Of a DNA stretch of 64,000 nt, positions 47,750 through 61,812 are shown in pieces; position 1 is the stretch's first letter, and each line of letters opens with the position of its first letter. The stretch is taken from positions 992,001 through 1,056,000 of the forward strand of contig JAQFVV010012573.1 of NCBI GenBank assembly GCA_028023455.1, written 5' to 3'. The notes under the pieces are model-generated. The model saw only the letters and a list, made by a program, of their open reading frames with translations. It made no database searches and was not told the DNA's origin. Position numbers and translations under genes: made by a program. This DNA comes from Epiperipatus broadwayi. Its lineage: Eukaryota > Onychophora > Udeonychophora > Euonychophora > Peripatidae.

Positions 47750-50578
47750 TCATTATTTGTTTCATTTTAACTAATCCTAAAGGTTAACTTTAGTTTAATT
47801 AAGATAATTTATTTAATTGTCTTGAATTAGTCGATAGAATACAATAAATTTCTTTTGTTTTTAACAGAAAAATGTAAATGAGGAGAAATGTAATTGGATA
47901 GAAGGGAAAGATTATGTTCAGAGATTTTTTTTTTTTATTGGGATAGAGATGATATGTATGTAAAAATTACTGCTGTTAAACATGTAATGAATATGAAAGC
48001 TATTCTTTAAAATTAAGGACAAAGAAAGAAATTAAATTAAAATTTTCTTATATAATTTACATTTGAGATGTTACTATGGGCTAATAGCAATATGAGTAGC
48101 TAAATGTAAACAAGTCTGTTTGAGTCTGCTAACCTAGAATCTGACAGCTGATTATGTTCTAAAGCATCTACAATTGAAGTATCCTGGTATTATTTACTGC
48201 GACAATGGGAATAAGTCTTTAAAGTCAATCAATCTGGAAACATTCTTTATTGTTTGCAGGCTATATTAACCTTGGATATAATGTTCTATTTTATGATTTA
48301 AAATTATATAGTTCTACCACATATGTGCAGAGCGGAATGTTATAAAAACATTTTTTTGTTTTGTGTGCCAATGTTGAAACAGTGAAGATTTAGTTATATT
48401 CCACTTTGAACTTATGTTAGAGATAATATTTATGTTATGTGAGTTACCATCTTATTGTTAAAAATAATATAGTTGTTGAAAAAAAATAACAACTAACCAA
48501 ACAGTTTTTTTATCATTGTCATAGTAATTATGGGACAATTATCTACTTGGATGATCATTTCTAGTTTTTGATACTGACTAAATAAATTAAAAGTAATGAA
48601 ATATTTTAACTTTGGAGCAATGACTAAATAGAAGTAAGGAGGTTTATTAACTTTTGAGACATACTCTAATTATAAATAATGAAATTGGTTAGTGTGGAGA
48701 GATACTCTATATTTGTGTGACAGTGTATTAAACAGAGAATGATCAGTCTTAAACATTCATATAAAGATTATTTAGATGAAGTTGATATACTTTCACCCAA
48801 GACAGTGTGACACATCCTATTTTTAAATATTTCACATATTCAGCGAGCCTATGTATGAATCAATTAATTATGCAATATTCATTATGGGTAAAAATGAAAA
48901 GGAATACAATCAAATTCATAAAATTTTACATGTTGTAATTGAAAAACTATTTGATTTGTATGTTGTACATTAAATTATGAGAAAATGTGTTATTGATTTT
49001 ATTGATGAATATTTCAGTATCCTTGAAATATTATGTATTTTAATTTAATGTAGTTATTTAAACGAGTATGTATTTTATTTTGATTTCTATTGTTATATTA
49101 TCTTATACATGTATGAAGTCTCATGGTATACATTATATTGTGCATAAAATAATTATTTATCAAGGTAAATTAATTGGATTGAACATATGGTATAGGGATT
49201 GGAGAGAATCAATTATTAGGAAACAGTATTTGCACAAAGGTTTAATGATTATTTAATGAATCTACAATATGCACCAACACCATATGGCTTAGTTCTGTAT
49301 GTCTTTCCAGAGTTTTGTGCCTATGCCCATATGATAGCAAATTAGCTTGAAATCAGCTGATCTGAGGGGGGAGGCAAACGAAAGAGATAGTGAATGCTGA
49401 CTCTTTTGTTGTTTATGGAAACAAATTTACACTTGTTCGGTGTTTTTGGTAAAATGCCATCTATTGATATATATATATATTGATTTTTCTCTTTATTTGT
49501 ATTTGCATTTCAAATTTGCATACATTTGTTCATCTGAGAAATGAAGTGGTTTCTTTTTTTATAATCTAAAGTTGTATACACTTTTAGTGAAGTGTACAAT
49601 AATCATAGATCTCTTATGATGAGTGTTTGATTATAAGAAAGAAAGAAACAATTTTGTTATGCAGACAAACAAACATATGAAAATTTGAATATGTATATAG
49701 ACACATATAATGTTATAAAATTGTAATAAAAAGAATGAATTATAACAATGATAATATATTTTGTAAATGACTATAAAAAGTTTCAATTAATTTCTTAACT
49801 TTCTTCAAACAAAAGCCATTTAAATTCAAGTTTAAATTTATTTTTATTACAATTAATTTTATTACAGTAATAATGTATAATGGGCATTTTATTTTATTTA
49901 CATATATTTTATTATTGTCATAAAATGACATTAATCAACTGGCAAATATAGAATAATTTTTGATAGTAACATTCTCAGTGAATAGGGATATTATAAGAAT
50001 CATGCTGATAGGTTCTTTATGGTCAGTGGAAAAGTGAATGGCCAAACTTCAATAGAATCACTGTCATATTTTATAAAGCTAAAATAATTAATTGCCTGTG
50101 CATGCCAAGTTTTGAAACTTTTATGACAATAGTTAAAAAAATCAGCGATTTTAAAATTTTTTGTCCCATCATACAATGTCACCTATCTCAAAAAAGCAGA
50201 TTAGTGGAGAGAGAATCACAAATAAAGATTTATCACATTGTTACCTAAGACGTTAATGGTGATATCTTTGAGAAACAATTTTTCAAAGAATTTCTGATAG
50301 ATATTTTCAATGATTGATTATTTCAGATATTATTAGCTGATCTTGACTCTATTTAAAAAAATGCAAGTAGAAAAGACTTAATTTATGAAACAACTTTAAA
50401 ATCGACTGGAATTTGAGAAAATATTCACAAACAATTCCTTATTCCTCTAGAGGTCTTTCTTCAAAAAAGAATTTCTCTCGCTGTCAGTAATAAATATATA
50501 TGAAAATATAATCAAGAGAATATGTTTTGTTGAGGTCAAAATCTTACAATCTGAAAATAAAAAGATGATATAATCTAA
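47750..50578. other. No gene seen
   Basis: AT-rich, no coding frame with motif, no repeat family found. A short (AT)n run lies at 49468-49481. It could be single-copy intergenic or intronic DNA. Confidence 0.4.
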
Positions 50579-51298
50579 AATTATTATTTTAAAAATAATA
50601 TATATTAAGGCTACAACCTTAAAACTATACGCCTGAAAAAACGATAGTAGGGACCTCTGCAAATCTTTAACACAAGATTTATTTAAAAGACAAGAGTGGC
50701 CACTTTTATCTAAACCTACTTTTCTAAATAAGTAGGAGAATCTAAAGCATTTTGATTTGATAGTGTAAGGCTATTCAATACCTCACTAATTAAGTCCACA
50801 AATTCTATAACACATTAACACTCACGAAATCTTTCGATTTACAACGAGACAGTGTTGAAATCTTGTGCATAGTTTTAAGGTTGTAGCCTTAATATATATT
50901 ATTTTAAGTAACAAGTATGTAATTTATAAATATAATTATTACAACTTTATATAATATTAATGGATTTCTAAGCATAAGATCTCAACACTGTCCAGTTGTA
51001 AATCGAAAGATTTCGTGAGTATTAATGTATTATAGAATTTGTGGACTTAATTAGTGAGGTATTGAATAGCCTTTCGCTCTCAAATCAAAATGGTTTAGAT
51101 TCTCCTACTTATTTAGAAGAGTGGGTTTAGATAATATTGGCCGCTCTTGTCTTTTAAATAAATCTTGTGTTAAAAATTTGCAGAAGTCCCTACTGTCATT
51201 TTTTCAGGCGCATAGTTTTAAGGTTGTAGCCTTATTATATATTACTTTAAGCAACGAGTATGAGCTTTAGAAATATAATTATTATTTTAAAAATAATA
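50579..51298. mobile_element. Foldback DNA element with about 270-bp inverted arms
   Basis: Left arm about 50601-50900 and right arm about 50975-51276 are inverted copies: AAGGCTACAACCTTAAAACT against its complement near 51210-51231, GTAGGGACCTCTGC against GCAGAAGTCCCTAC, AAATCTTTCGATTTACAAC against its complement at about 50996-51013. The left arm also has the terminal motif again, inverted, at its inner end (about 50871-50890), so it is itself a small element with inverted ends. A 22-bp direct repeat flanks the whole (50579-50600 and 51277-51298; starts AATTATTATTTTAAAAATAA). Non-coding. Confidence 0.8.
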
Positions 51299-51987
51299 AT
51301 GAAAAATCTAATTTACCCAAAAGATAAAAAAATAAATAGAAAAGAACAGAATCAAAATTTATTAGAAAGGCAAAAATGATCACAATGATTGATCAAAATT
51401 TTAAATATCTCATATTTAGCAAAGATATAACAATAAAGGTGGATATTGGATTTAAAGTCTTTCTGGTGCCTAAAAAAGCACAGAACAGTTTAATGTAAAA
51501 AGATAGTTTTTTCCAAAATAGAAAACAAACACCCATTCTGAGGACCCAAGATATAAGTAGAAATGTAATTCTGATTGAGAGATTAATGAAGATACTAATA
51601 ATATGATATCTTCAGTTGACATACTATATTATAACATAATATATTCTAATCCTTTCACATCATGCTGAGAGTAATTTCAATTATTAATTATTGTTCTAAG
51701 ATTTATCAAAAGAAATATAATAAATAAGGAACTATATGTCAGGTTTCCAAAGATATTTGAGAAAGGATGAAATATTATTTTGTTACCATTAATAATCAAA
51801 ATAAAGTTGAGATGGATTTTAATCTTTACATACAGAGCTATTTATTGCACAAATAGAAAAAGTTGCAGTTACTCTTTATGAAAGAGTGAAAAATAGTGAA
51901 AAATCAGTGTGCTACACTGACAGTAGATCACTCCAACCAAATGGAAATATTCACTTATGCAAAACTATTGATTTATAATAGTTTTAA
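51299..51987. other. No gene seen
   Basis: AT-rich spacer. Nothing supported. Confidence 0.4.
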
Positions 51988-52062
51988 CAAGGCTGTAAAC
52001 CTTAGCAATGAGCGTCTGAAAAAATCGTCACTAGGGACCTCTGTAGGTCTTTAAAACACATG
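51988..52062 (+). mobile_element. Terminal fragment of the same foldback family
   Basis: AAGGCTGTAAACCTTAGCAA, then GCGTCTGAAAAAATCG and AGGGACCTCTGTAGGTCTTT match the left end of the element at 50601. Only about 75 bp is present. Confidence 0.7.
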
Positions 52063-52373
52063 CTTACGCTATGAAGAAAAGAGAGAAATTCTGAAAAATT
52101 ATGCGTTCTGAGCCAAAATGTTTTAAAATTTGAAAAGAAAAAATATCTGCAGAACAGATTAGGTAGTTGAAAATGTTATCACATCAGTAAATGTAAAATA
52201 ACTATCTGTTTTAGTAGTTAATAAAAAAAAATCATGTAGGCATCCCAAAAGTGATAGTGGAGATAATCTGGAAAAATTCAAATAGATGTTTGACTCCAAT
52301 ATGAAAATTGTTATTATAATAATAAATTAGAAGTATTTTTAGTACCAAGTCTTAAAACATATAGAGTTAGTTT

Positions 52374-54985
<2,612 letters not shown>

Positions 54986-54994
54986 ATATTTTTA

Positions 54995-55268
54995 TGTTGG
55001 ACTATTTCCATCATATAATTAACATATGTATTGAATGTTTTTAGAAAATTTTTATTTATTATTCCAAATACATTCAACTGTTAATAATAGCACATCAAAC
55101 AGGTGCATATATGCACAATGTTTCAAGAGGTATTAGTCTCCCCTCTTTTTCAGATGTTGCTGGCCTGATCAGTGACAGTACTGGCATGGGATTCAAACCT
55201 GGGTCCTAAGATTCTTGAGTTTTGAATTTTAAGGTAACGCTCTAACTAACTGAGCCATCCTAACAAAG
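54995..55268 (-). mobile_element. tRNA-derived SINE, copy 2 (complete)
   Basis: Minus strand begins GGATGGCTCAGTTAGTTAGA (A box) and has GACCCAGGTTTGAATCCC (B box) about 50 bp later, a good polymerase III promoter. The body CACTGATCAGGCCAGCAACA is shared with the copy at 9.5 kb. It continues into a tail with GATGGAAATAGTCCAACAT that recurs as fragments at 17.34, 20.0-20.1 and 21.44 kb. Length about 270 bp. No long ORF, and no hammerhead motif seen. Confidence 0.88.
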
Positions 55269-55369
55269 GTAACAGTCTGTAGTAATTTCATATACTTATC
55301 TATGAGGTTCCCCCTGATTTCTCCACTTTTTCCTAAGAGCAAAGTTGATTAATGGTTTCCATATATTAT

Positions 55370-55672
55370 GTATAGTCACACTGGGTTGGCTTATGGGATT
55401 TTTTGCCATTGTCATGTGAGAGGTTGGAGTAGATTGAAGCCTGTCCAATAAAGTGTGAAGGTTTTCTATCTTAATATAAACTGAACACTGATTATATATG
55501 TATGTGGGAGATGATAATCTGGACCAACTGATGAATGCTGGTTTAGCATGAAATACGAATATTGGTGATTATCTTTTCTACATGTGGATGCCATGTGTTT
55601 CAGTTGTATGAGATAGTGTGAATAATTGGTGGGTGCTTGAAAGTCTGAATTCAAATCCCCTATATTAATATT
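55370..55672 (+). mobile_element. Hammerhead-family element B, best-preserved copy
   Basis: About 300 bp, non-coding. Order: unique 5' part (GTTGGAGTAGATTGAAGCC, TTTTCTATCTTAATATAAAC), hammerhead ribozyme 55513-55573, then a 3' part with tRNA-like words (GAGATAGTGTGAATAATTGG and GAATTCAAATCCCC, resembling A and B boxes) before TATATTAATATTATT. Copies or fragments occur at 20.85-21.27, 21.71, 24.83, 57.9-58.35 and 58.44-58.76 kb. A hammerhead next to polymerase III-like boxes recalls the Schistosoma Sm-alpha SINE-like repeats; here the boxes are weak and lie downstream, so a tRNA origin is tentative. Confidence 0.75.
55513..55573 (+). ncRNA. Predicted type I hammerhead ribozyme (AUA site)
   Basis: Self-cleaving motif, every helix perfect. 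Stem I: GATAATC (55513-55519) with GATTATC (55567-55573) and ACCAA (55523-55527) with TTGGT (55562-55566), with a three-base bulge TGG between them. Core: CTGATGA 55528-55534 and GAA 55550-55552. Stem II: ATGCT (55535-55539) with AGCAT (55545-55549), loop GGTTT. Stem III: AT (55553-55554) with AT (55559-55560), loop ACGA. The residue at the cut is A55561 (AUA, an allowed NUH), with cleavage expected after it. The stem I bulge and loop II are placed for the tertiary contact seen in natural hammerheads. Activity itself is not shown. Confidence 0.87.
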
Positions 55673-55689
55673 ATTACATAATATTCAGT

Positions 55690-57235
55690 AAAAAGAATTT
55701 CATTGTCACACTTTCAAAATTTTTCAATTTTTAGCTACTGTATTATATATATATACATTACAAGCATTTTGATTATATATATGTATGTATAATTTGTTTT
55801 GAACCTTAGTTATAACAATTTTATCTTAAAATAAAACAGTAAGAAAGTAATAACAAAAAGAAACATAGAACCTCATATTGTTGTTGGTAAAGAAAATAAT
55901 ATAATTTTTTAATTTTTTAATATTAAATATTAATTTATTTTTTTTAAAGCGAATTTATTATATTTCAACTTTATTAAATTTCACTTGCGAAAAGTTTGTG
56001 AACGCTTAAAATACTAAATAAATCTATAATCTAGAGCGTTTATAAATCAATATTTTATAAATTTGTTTATTATGTTAGGCACGTAGTCTTCTTAATTAAA
56101 ATGCAAGCCATCTTCTTTTATAAGTAGATGCTATTACCTAGAAAACTACGGCAAAGAGAGTAAAGGTATTACTGGGCTCTATTATCTTCTTAATAAAGCT
56201 TCTTTTCTTATTTTCTTTACTTTGAAAGCTTGATAAGAAATAATAAGCTCAAACATAATAAGTCTTTTTAAAAATATTTCAGCCATATCTTATACTGTTT
56301 TTTGTTCGCATTCATTATTTGCTAAAGCTTCTTTAACTACCCAGTAATTTATCTCATTAGTCGCCATGACAGTTGGTCAGCTTCTGGCGAAAAAAATAAT
56401 TACCCAAAATTACTGACAAATTTTACCCACAAAAATTATTTTCAAAGCGCCCATACCTAAGGCATTTCGATAAAAAAACATCCCACTAACACTGATAAAA
56501 AAAAATTATATGTACTAAATTAATTATTATTAACTGATAAAACTTTTTAAATAAAATGGAAAGGCAATATACGAGTATAGCTTTGTTTTTATTCTTTTAC
56601 TTACATCTAAACTATCACAATCTTTCATTGTTTTTAGATATAATTTACCGCGTGATTGTTCAGTATTATTTTATTTTTTTGTATAAGATAATTACAACAC
56701 TGTTATAAAATGAGTCAATGGCCAGAGGCGAAAGCCTCTTAAGTTGATATTGAGCAAAAATGCCTCCAGCCTAGAGGGGGCACGTTATTATTATTTATAT
56801 TCAAAATGTTCTAAAAATAATAAATAATAACATTTAACAAGAGTTATATTTTAAAACAAAGATCTGTCTGTATGTATATATATAAACCCATTCTAAAATG
56901 CACACATACATTTATATATTTCCCTTACAAGTACATAAATCTCGTTTTTATACACAGTATGACCATCTTTTCTAATTTATTATAAATACAATTGCATAAT
57001 TAATCTTCTGTATATTAATTTCTTCCACACAAATCCTTAATTGCTGAATGAAATTTCAAAAAAAAAAAAAATGAAACAATTAAATTTCTTATCATCATCA
57101 ATCATTATTATTTTCAACTAATGTCGATCCAGTGCAGAATATTATTTCCAAATTTAATTCCGGTTTTCTGATCTTTAGCCTCTCTTTTCTTTTCTTTCTT
57201 TCTTCTTTTTTTTTATTATAAAATATAGAATTTTA
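55690..57235. other. Mostly featureless; possible host sequence around 56.0-56.7 kb
   Basis: AT-rich but with fewer obvious repeats than elsewhere. 56340-56480 has a few CpGs and a candidate first exon (annotated separately). A small hairpin-like AGAGGCGAAAGCCTCT word lies at 56724-56739. Nothing else supported. Confidence 0.35.
56290..56367 (-). other. Weak candidate first exon of an unknown gene
   Basis: Minus strand: an ATG in a good context (GTCATGGCG) opens MATNEINYWVVKEALANNEC and a few more residues. Within the frame, ACA|GTATAAG looks like a splice donor just before the stop at 56290-56292. There is no recognised domain, and a 25-codon frame arises easily by chance. Reported only because its composition differs from the surrounding repeats. 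Confidence 0.15.
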
Positions 57236-57469
57236 TTCAGAAATTTGGTTACAATATATGATAATAGTTAAACATAGGATATATTACATGATAATCAGGG
57301 GTATGAAAGATCAATATTGATATCTTGTTTGACACTAGCCAAAAGGACTAATATGAAGCATATCAGCAAGGAACGAGTCCGGAATAGTATCTTGTTGATA
57401 TAGATGACCACGCTTGCATGTCTCATATAGTTCAGTGATAGGTTTAATCCTTTGTCCATGTTCCACAGC
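57236..57469. other. Unrecognised GC-richer block
   Basis: About 57330-57430 contains CAAGGAACGAGTCCGGAATA and GACCACGCTTGCATGTCTCA. Read on the minus strand it ends in AATAAAATTCTATATTTTAT, so it could be a processed transcript end or an old repeat. No frame supported. Confidence 0.3.
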
Positions 57470-57880
57470 CTCTCTTTTCTTTATCAACCCAGCAGACTTC
57501 TTTATTTTATTCAGCTATCTCACATGTGGTGTCTTTCTAGCTCTTTTACAATCTCTTGGAAATTTAAAATTTGAACTGTCTATCTGCTGCCATCTATTCT
57601 AGCAAAATGTCCAGCCCAACTACAATTCAGCCTTTTAATTCTTTCAATAATGACAATAACACCTATTTGTTTTCACACCCAGATATTTTATTTTTTCTTC
57701 TTGTTATTCATAACATACATCTATCCATACTTCATTGTCTCTGTATTGCTCTTCTTTTAAAAATACATATCTCATATTAGTAAATATTGGCAAAATACAT
57801 TTATTTAGAATCTTCCTTCAGGTTAAACTAGTCTCATGCAAGATAGGGAGTGTTTTTTTATCCATTTTTAAAAACTTGTG
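57470..57880 (-). mobile_element. RTE fragment (C-terminal part), antisense
   Basis: Minus strand matches the young RTE around 3560-3920: remnants of the WVRQQTGVTDLIEKIKRL region, ILPVLTYGSE-type words, and the RWMDEI block (plus-strand ATTCAGCTATCTCACATGTGG). Frameshifts and stops throughout. Its right end is indistinct. Confidence 0.75.
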
Positions 57881-57929
57881 GAGAGGTGTAGTCATAAAAT
57901 GTGACCAAAGACATGAGATAGAAATGTAT

Positions 57930-57983
57930 AATCCCCAAGATGCATATTTCATGTAGAATCAGCACTCATCAGTTGCCCAGATT
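57930..57983 (-). ncRNA. Hammerhead motif, intact core, weak helices
   Basis: Minus strand: AATC and CAA (stem I) before CTGATGA (plus-strand TCATCAG at 57966-57972), GTGCTGATTCTACAT (stem II with mismatches), GAAATATGCATC (stem III AU/AU, AUC site), then TTG and GATT closing stem I. The core is complete, but stem II keeps only about three pairs and stem I has a mismatched middle. Confidence 0.5.
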
Positions 57984-57988
57984 AAATC

Positions 57989-57992
<4 letters not shown>

Positions 57993-58042
<50 letters not shown>
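57993..58042. repeat. (CA)n(TA)n microsatellite
   Basis: CA repeats followed by TA repeats within the left arm of the inverted element. The same CA-then-TA order occurs at 29983-30020. Confidence 0.9.
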
Positions 58043-58439
58043 CATTGTTCAGTATATATAGATATCCAATTACTACAGTTTAATTGATAAACATCAAACT
58101 TATTGCCCTCATTAGTCATTCATTAGACTAGAAATTATCCACTTAATAAATAATATTCCTGTAGTGTGTCAAAGTTGTGAGGGCAGTAAGTTTGTCACAT
58201 CAATTAAACTGTAATAATTAGCTATCTATATATACTGAACAATGATAAAATATATGGGAGAGATTATGGTCTGAGTCAATTGATAAGGGCTGGTTCAGCA
58301 TGAAATGTGCATCTTGGGGATTATACAATTTTTTCACATGTCTTCAGTCATATGCTTATGATTACATCCCTCCACAAGGTGTTAAAAGTTGATAAAAACA
58401 AATCCATACCTTTCATGAGTGATATAGTAAAAATTATAC

Positions 58440-58760
58440 TACAGAAATATTATTCATTAAATGGACAATCTCTAGTCTAATGAATGACTAATAAAAATTA
58501 TTAATATACTTCCATCAAGTGGTTTGTGTCAAAGTTGTGAGAGCAGTAAGTTTGACACTTATCAATTAAATTGGAATGAATACCTATATATAGTGAACAT
58601 TGATAACGGTATATTTAAAAGATTGTGTTCAGAACAAGCTTAAGAGTGCTGGTTCAGTATAAAATGTATATGTTGGAGATCATAAATTTTTTCACATTTT
58701 GCTCATATGTTTATAATTACTCCCCTTCACAAGATGTTAAAAGCAGATACAATCCAGACC
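58440..58760 (+). mobile_element. Hammerhead-family element B, third local copy (decayed)
   Basis: Shares GTGTCAAAGTTGTGAGAGCA, AAGTTTGACACTTATCAATT, GTGCTGGTTCAGTATAAAAT and TTCACATTTTGCTCATATG with the copy at 58165-58350. The CTGATGA box reads CTTAAGA and GAAA reads AAAA, so it is inactive. Confidence 0.7.
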
Positions 58761-61565
58761 TTATCTTGCATAAGATTGTTGTAGTGAAAATTACATTTGA
58801 GAAATATTATTCATGAAGTCTCTTTATCTACTTCTGATTATTTATTATAAGTCTGGATAAACAATAATCTGAAACTATGAAGGCACTCCCAGTAAAGCAT
58901 TGAGTAAGCTAGAATGATCATGAAATTTTTTTAATTATACTATAAAAATTTTAGTCTTTGTATAGATATTTATAAGTACCATGGTACCTGATCTAAAAGG
59001 ATTGAACAATTAAAAAAGAACAATGATTTTAGAATTTATAAAATTGTCATCAATGATCTCAGGATCTGCATTTTTCTTTTATGTTCAAGCAAGCTGCCAA
59101 GTGACCTTTACTGGGTTTTAAAATAATTAAGTCAGTTAAATATTTAATTATTATTTACATTTCATTAGTAAATTAATTGTTGGTTAGTTTCATTTTTTTA
59201 ATTGTCTTTTTGAATCCAGTTTGGAAATTATTAAATATTGCCATATTGCTCTGAGATATACATATCAACAATGTTGTATCAAACACTCATATGATTTTTT
59301 AATAGAGAATGCTGTTATTAGAATCCAAACATTATCATGGATAGTTTTACTGATTATGAAGTAGAAACCTGCACCTTTTATGCATTTATCCCAAAAGATA
59401 TGACATTTCAGATATTTTTATGTGAACTGAATTACTGTGCTTTTTAAAAAAGGTTAGTTTACAGCATTTATAAACAGCAGGAGTAATTATGAGAAGATAA
59501 AAACGTTAAAATATAATCCATACAATTATACAAGCTATAAACCTATTTTAATAAGATTCATTGGTTGTAATATTTATATAATGACAGATAAAAATTTGAG
59601 CAAAATCATAAAATCTTATAAATGTAGATGAAGCATATTTTCCAGATGAATGCTTAAACTAATATAAGTATAAATCAAGGCATATCTGCTGCAAAAATAC
59701 CAAACAATAGAAAACAATTATCAAAAGTGTAAAACAATTACTAAAAGTTAAAAAAAAATACTTAATATAAATGAGATATATCTATTATTGTCACAAGATC
59801 AAATTTATTTGGTAGGCACGGTTTGAAAAGCCAGATAAAATTAATGAATATCCTAAATAGAGAAAATTTTAATAAAGAGAATCTTCAAATTAAATTAATA
59901 ATGTATATACCCAAACTAAAGATTTGGATCAAAGATAATGACTTACAAAGAATGACTTATAAGTAAAGTTAGTAAAGCTAAAAACTAAAAGTAAAGCTTA
60001 AACATTTAAGTATTCCAATAAAAAATAATAACTAAAAGTTTAGCTTTAACTTGGCATATGGAAGACATAACACAATCAATGGATCATATCTCAATTAGAT
60101 ATTCTGTAGTATAAAATTATCACAAATCAACAATGATATTGACACTAAATTAGCAAAAAAGAATAAACCACAAATTAAAAAAATAAAGAATATTAAAATA
60201 AATTACAGTATCTGCTGAAAGGAAGGCGTCTAGAGCAAATGAATAAAAGAATAAATAGTTTTTCTTACTAAATTGTAATTTATATAACAAATGCAAAGAC
60301 ATACATTAAATACTATGATGACATATATTTTTTTTTGCTTAAAACTTAATTATTAATTTAGTTCACTTATTTTTCCTGTTTCTAGTGATAAAAATATTAT
60401 ATTGTATATATTTTTGGTAAAAGTATTTTCGTAATTGCACATACTATAATAATTTATGAGACAGAAAACCAGAATATGACAGCTGATTATTAATATTGAT
60501 GTAAAAAAGAAAAAAAAACAAGCAACAAAAATGTATATATTTTTGTGTAAAGATATTTTCCTAGGTATATATACTGTAATAATTTTAGCCATAAAAAAAT
60601 TTGAAAGCTGATTAATATTGAAATAAAAGATTTCAAATAAAAATCCTTGTCAAATTATTAAAATCTAAAGCTTAATTATTAATTTGGTTACTCTTTTTTA
60701 TATTTCTAATGGCAAAAATGTTGTATATATTTTTTCCTAAAAGTATTTTCTGAGATACATATATGTGCTATAATTGAAATCTCATGATCATAATGTTAAA
60801 AACAATTTCAATACAAAAATTTAATAAAATTAGAGAAATCTAAATACTAAACAAAATTGATAATTGATAAACACTTTTAGATGAAATAAAAAATATTATA
60901 AGTGCTATAGATTAAAATAGCAACCATGTGTGCATGATATTTCACAGTGTTTCAGCTTTGAATAATGTATCAGATGTTATTATGTGTTTTGTGAGCATAT
61001 TTACATTTAGTTTTTCTTCAGCACTTTGTTCAACTTTATGAGATTTTGTTTTTTAATAACTTTTGATCTACTCACAAATATTAATTTTAATTATGAACAA
61101 GAGAAATAGTATGCAAAAGTGAAAAAAAGAAATCATTTTTAAAAATAAAAGCTGTATTATGGAGGACAATTAGCAGCTTGCATCATTTTAAAGAACAATA
61201 TATTAAAAAGTGCACAGATAATGAAAAGAATTTCAGTTTGAAAAATGATATCAATATACTACTTACTTTATATGTTATAAACAATGTGTAGTTTTATGGG
61301 TATGTATAGCTTTCAGCTCAAGTTTTGTGGTGTGAGTTAATTGTAAAGTTTGCAACTGTTATATCACCAATAGTAGAGTATATTTGATAATATTTATAAT
61401 TATATTATAAAATTTAATTTCACCTAATGGTTAGTATTTTTTTTCTGGGCTTAGCAAGGTGGTAATTCTTTGATTTCTTTTCTACATCATAACAGAAAGA
61501 GCATTTTAGAAATTATGTGCATTAGTTGCATTGGTGTCAATTATATTGACTAAAAATAAAGCTGC
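58761..61565. other. No gene seen; one worn tandem repeat
   Basis: AT-rich. Apart from the repeat at 60341-60820 nothing was identified. Open frames are short and without motifs. Confidence 0.4.
60341..60820. repeat. Three worn copies of a roughly 100-bp repeat
   Basis: Units at about 60401-60510, 60531-60628 and 60721-60820 share TGTATATATTTTT, AAAAGTATTTTC (AAAGATATTTTC in the second) and ACTRTAATAATTT-like words. The first two also share AGCTGATTATTAATATTGA. The sequence before units 1 and 3 is also duplicated (CTTAATTATTAATTTRGTT). Confidence 0.65.

Positions 61566-61812
<247 letters not shown>

Larger units (their letters stand above)
57900..58350. mobile_element. Inverted pair of hammerhead-family element B
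   Basis: A minus-oriented copy (about 57900-58075) and a plus-oriented copy (about 58165-58350) face each other: TATAATCCCCAAGATGCATA against ATGTGCATCTTGGGGATTAT, and TTCAGTATATATAGATA...TTGCCCTCA against TGAGGGCAGTAAG...TATCTATATATACTGAA. A (CA)n(TA)n run interrupts the left arm (57993-58042). Non-coding; would fold into a long hairpin. Confidence 0.75.
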
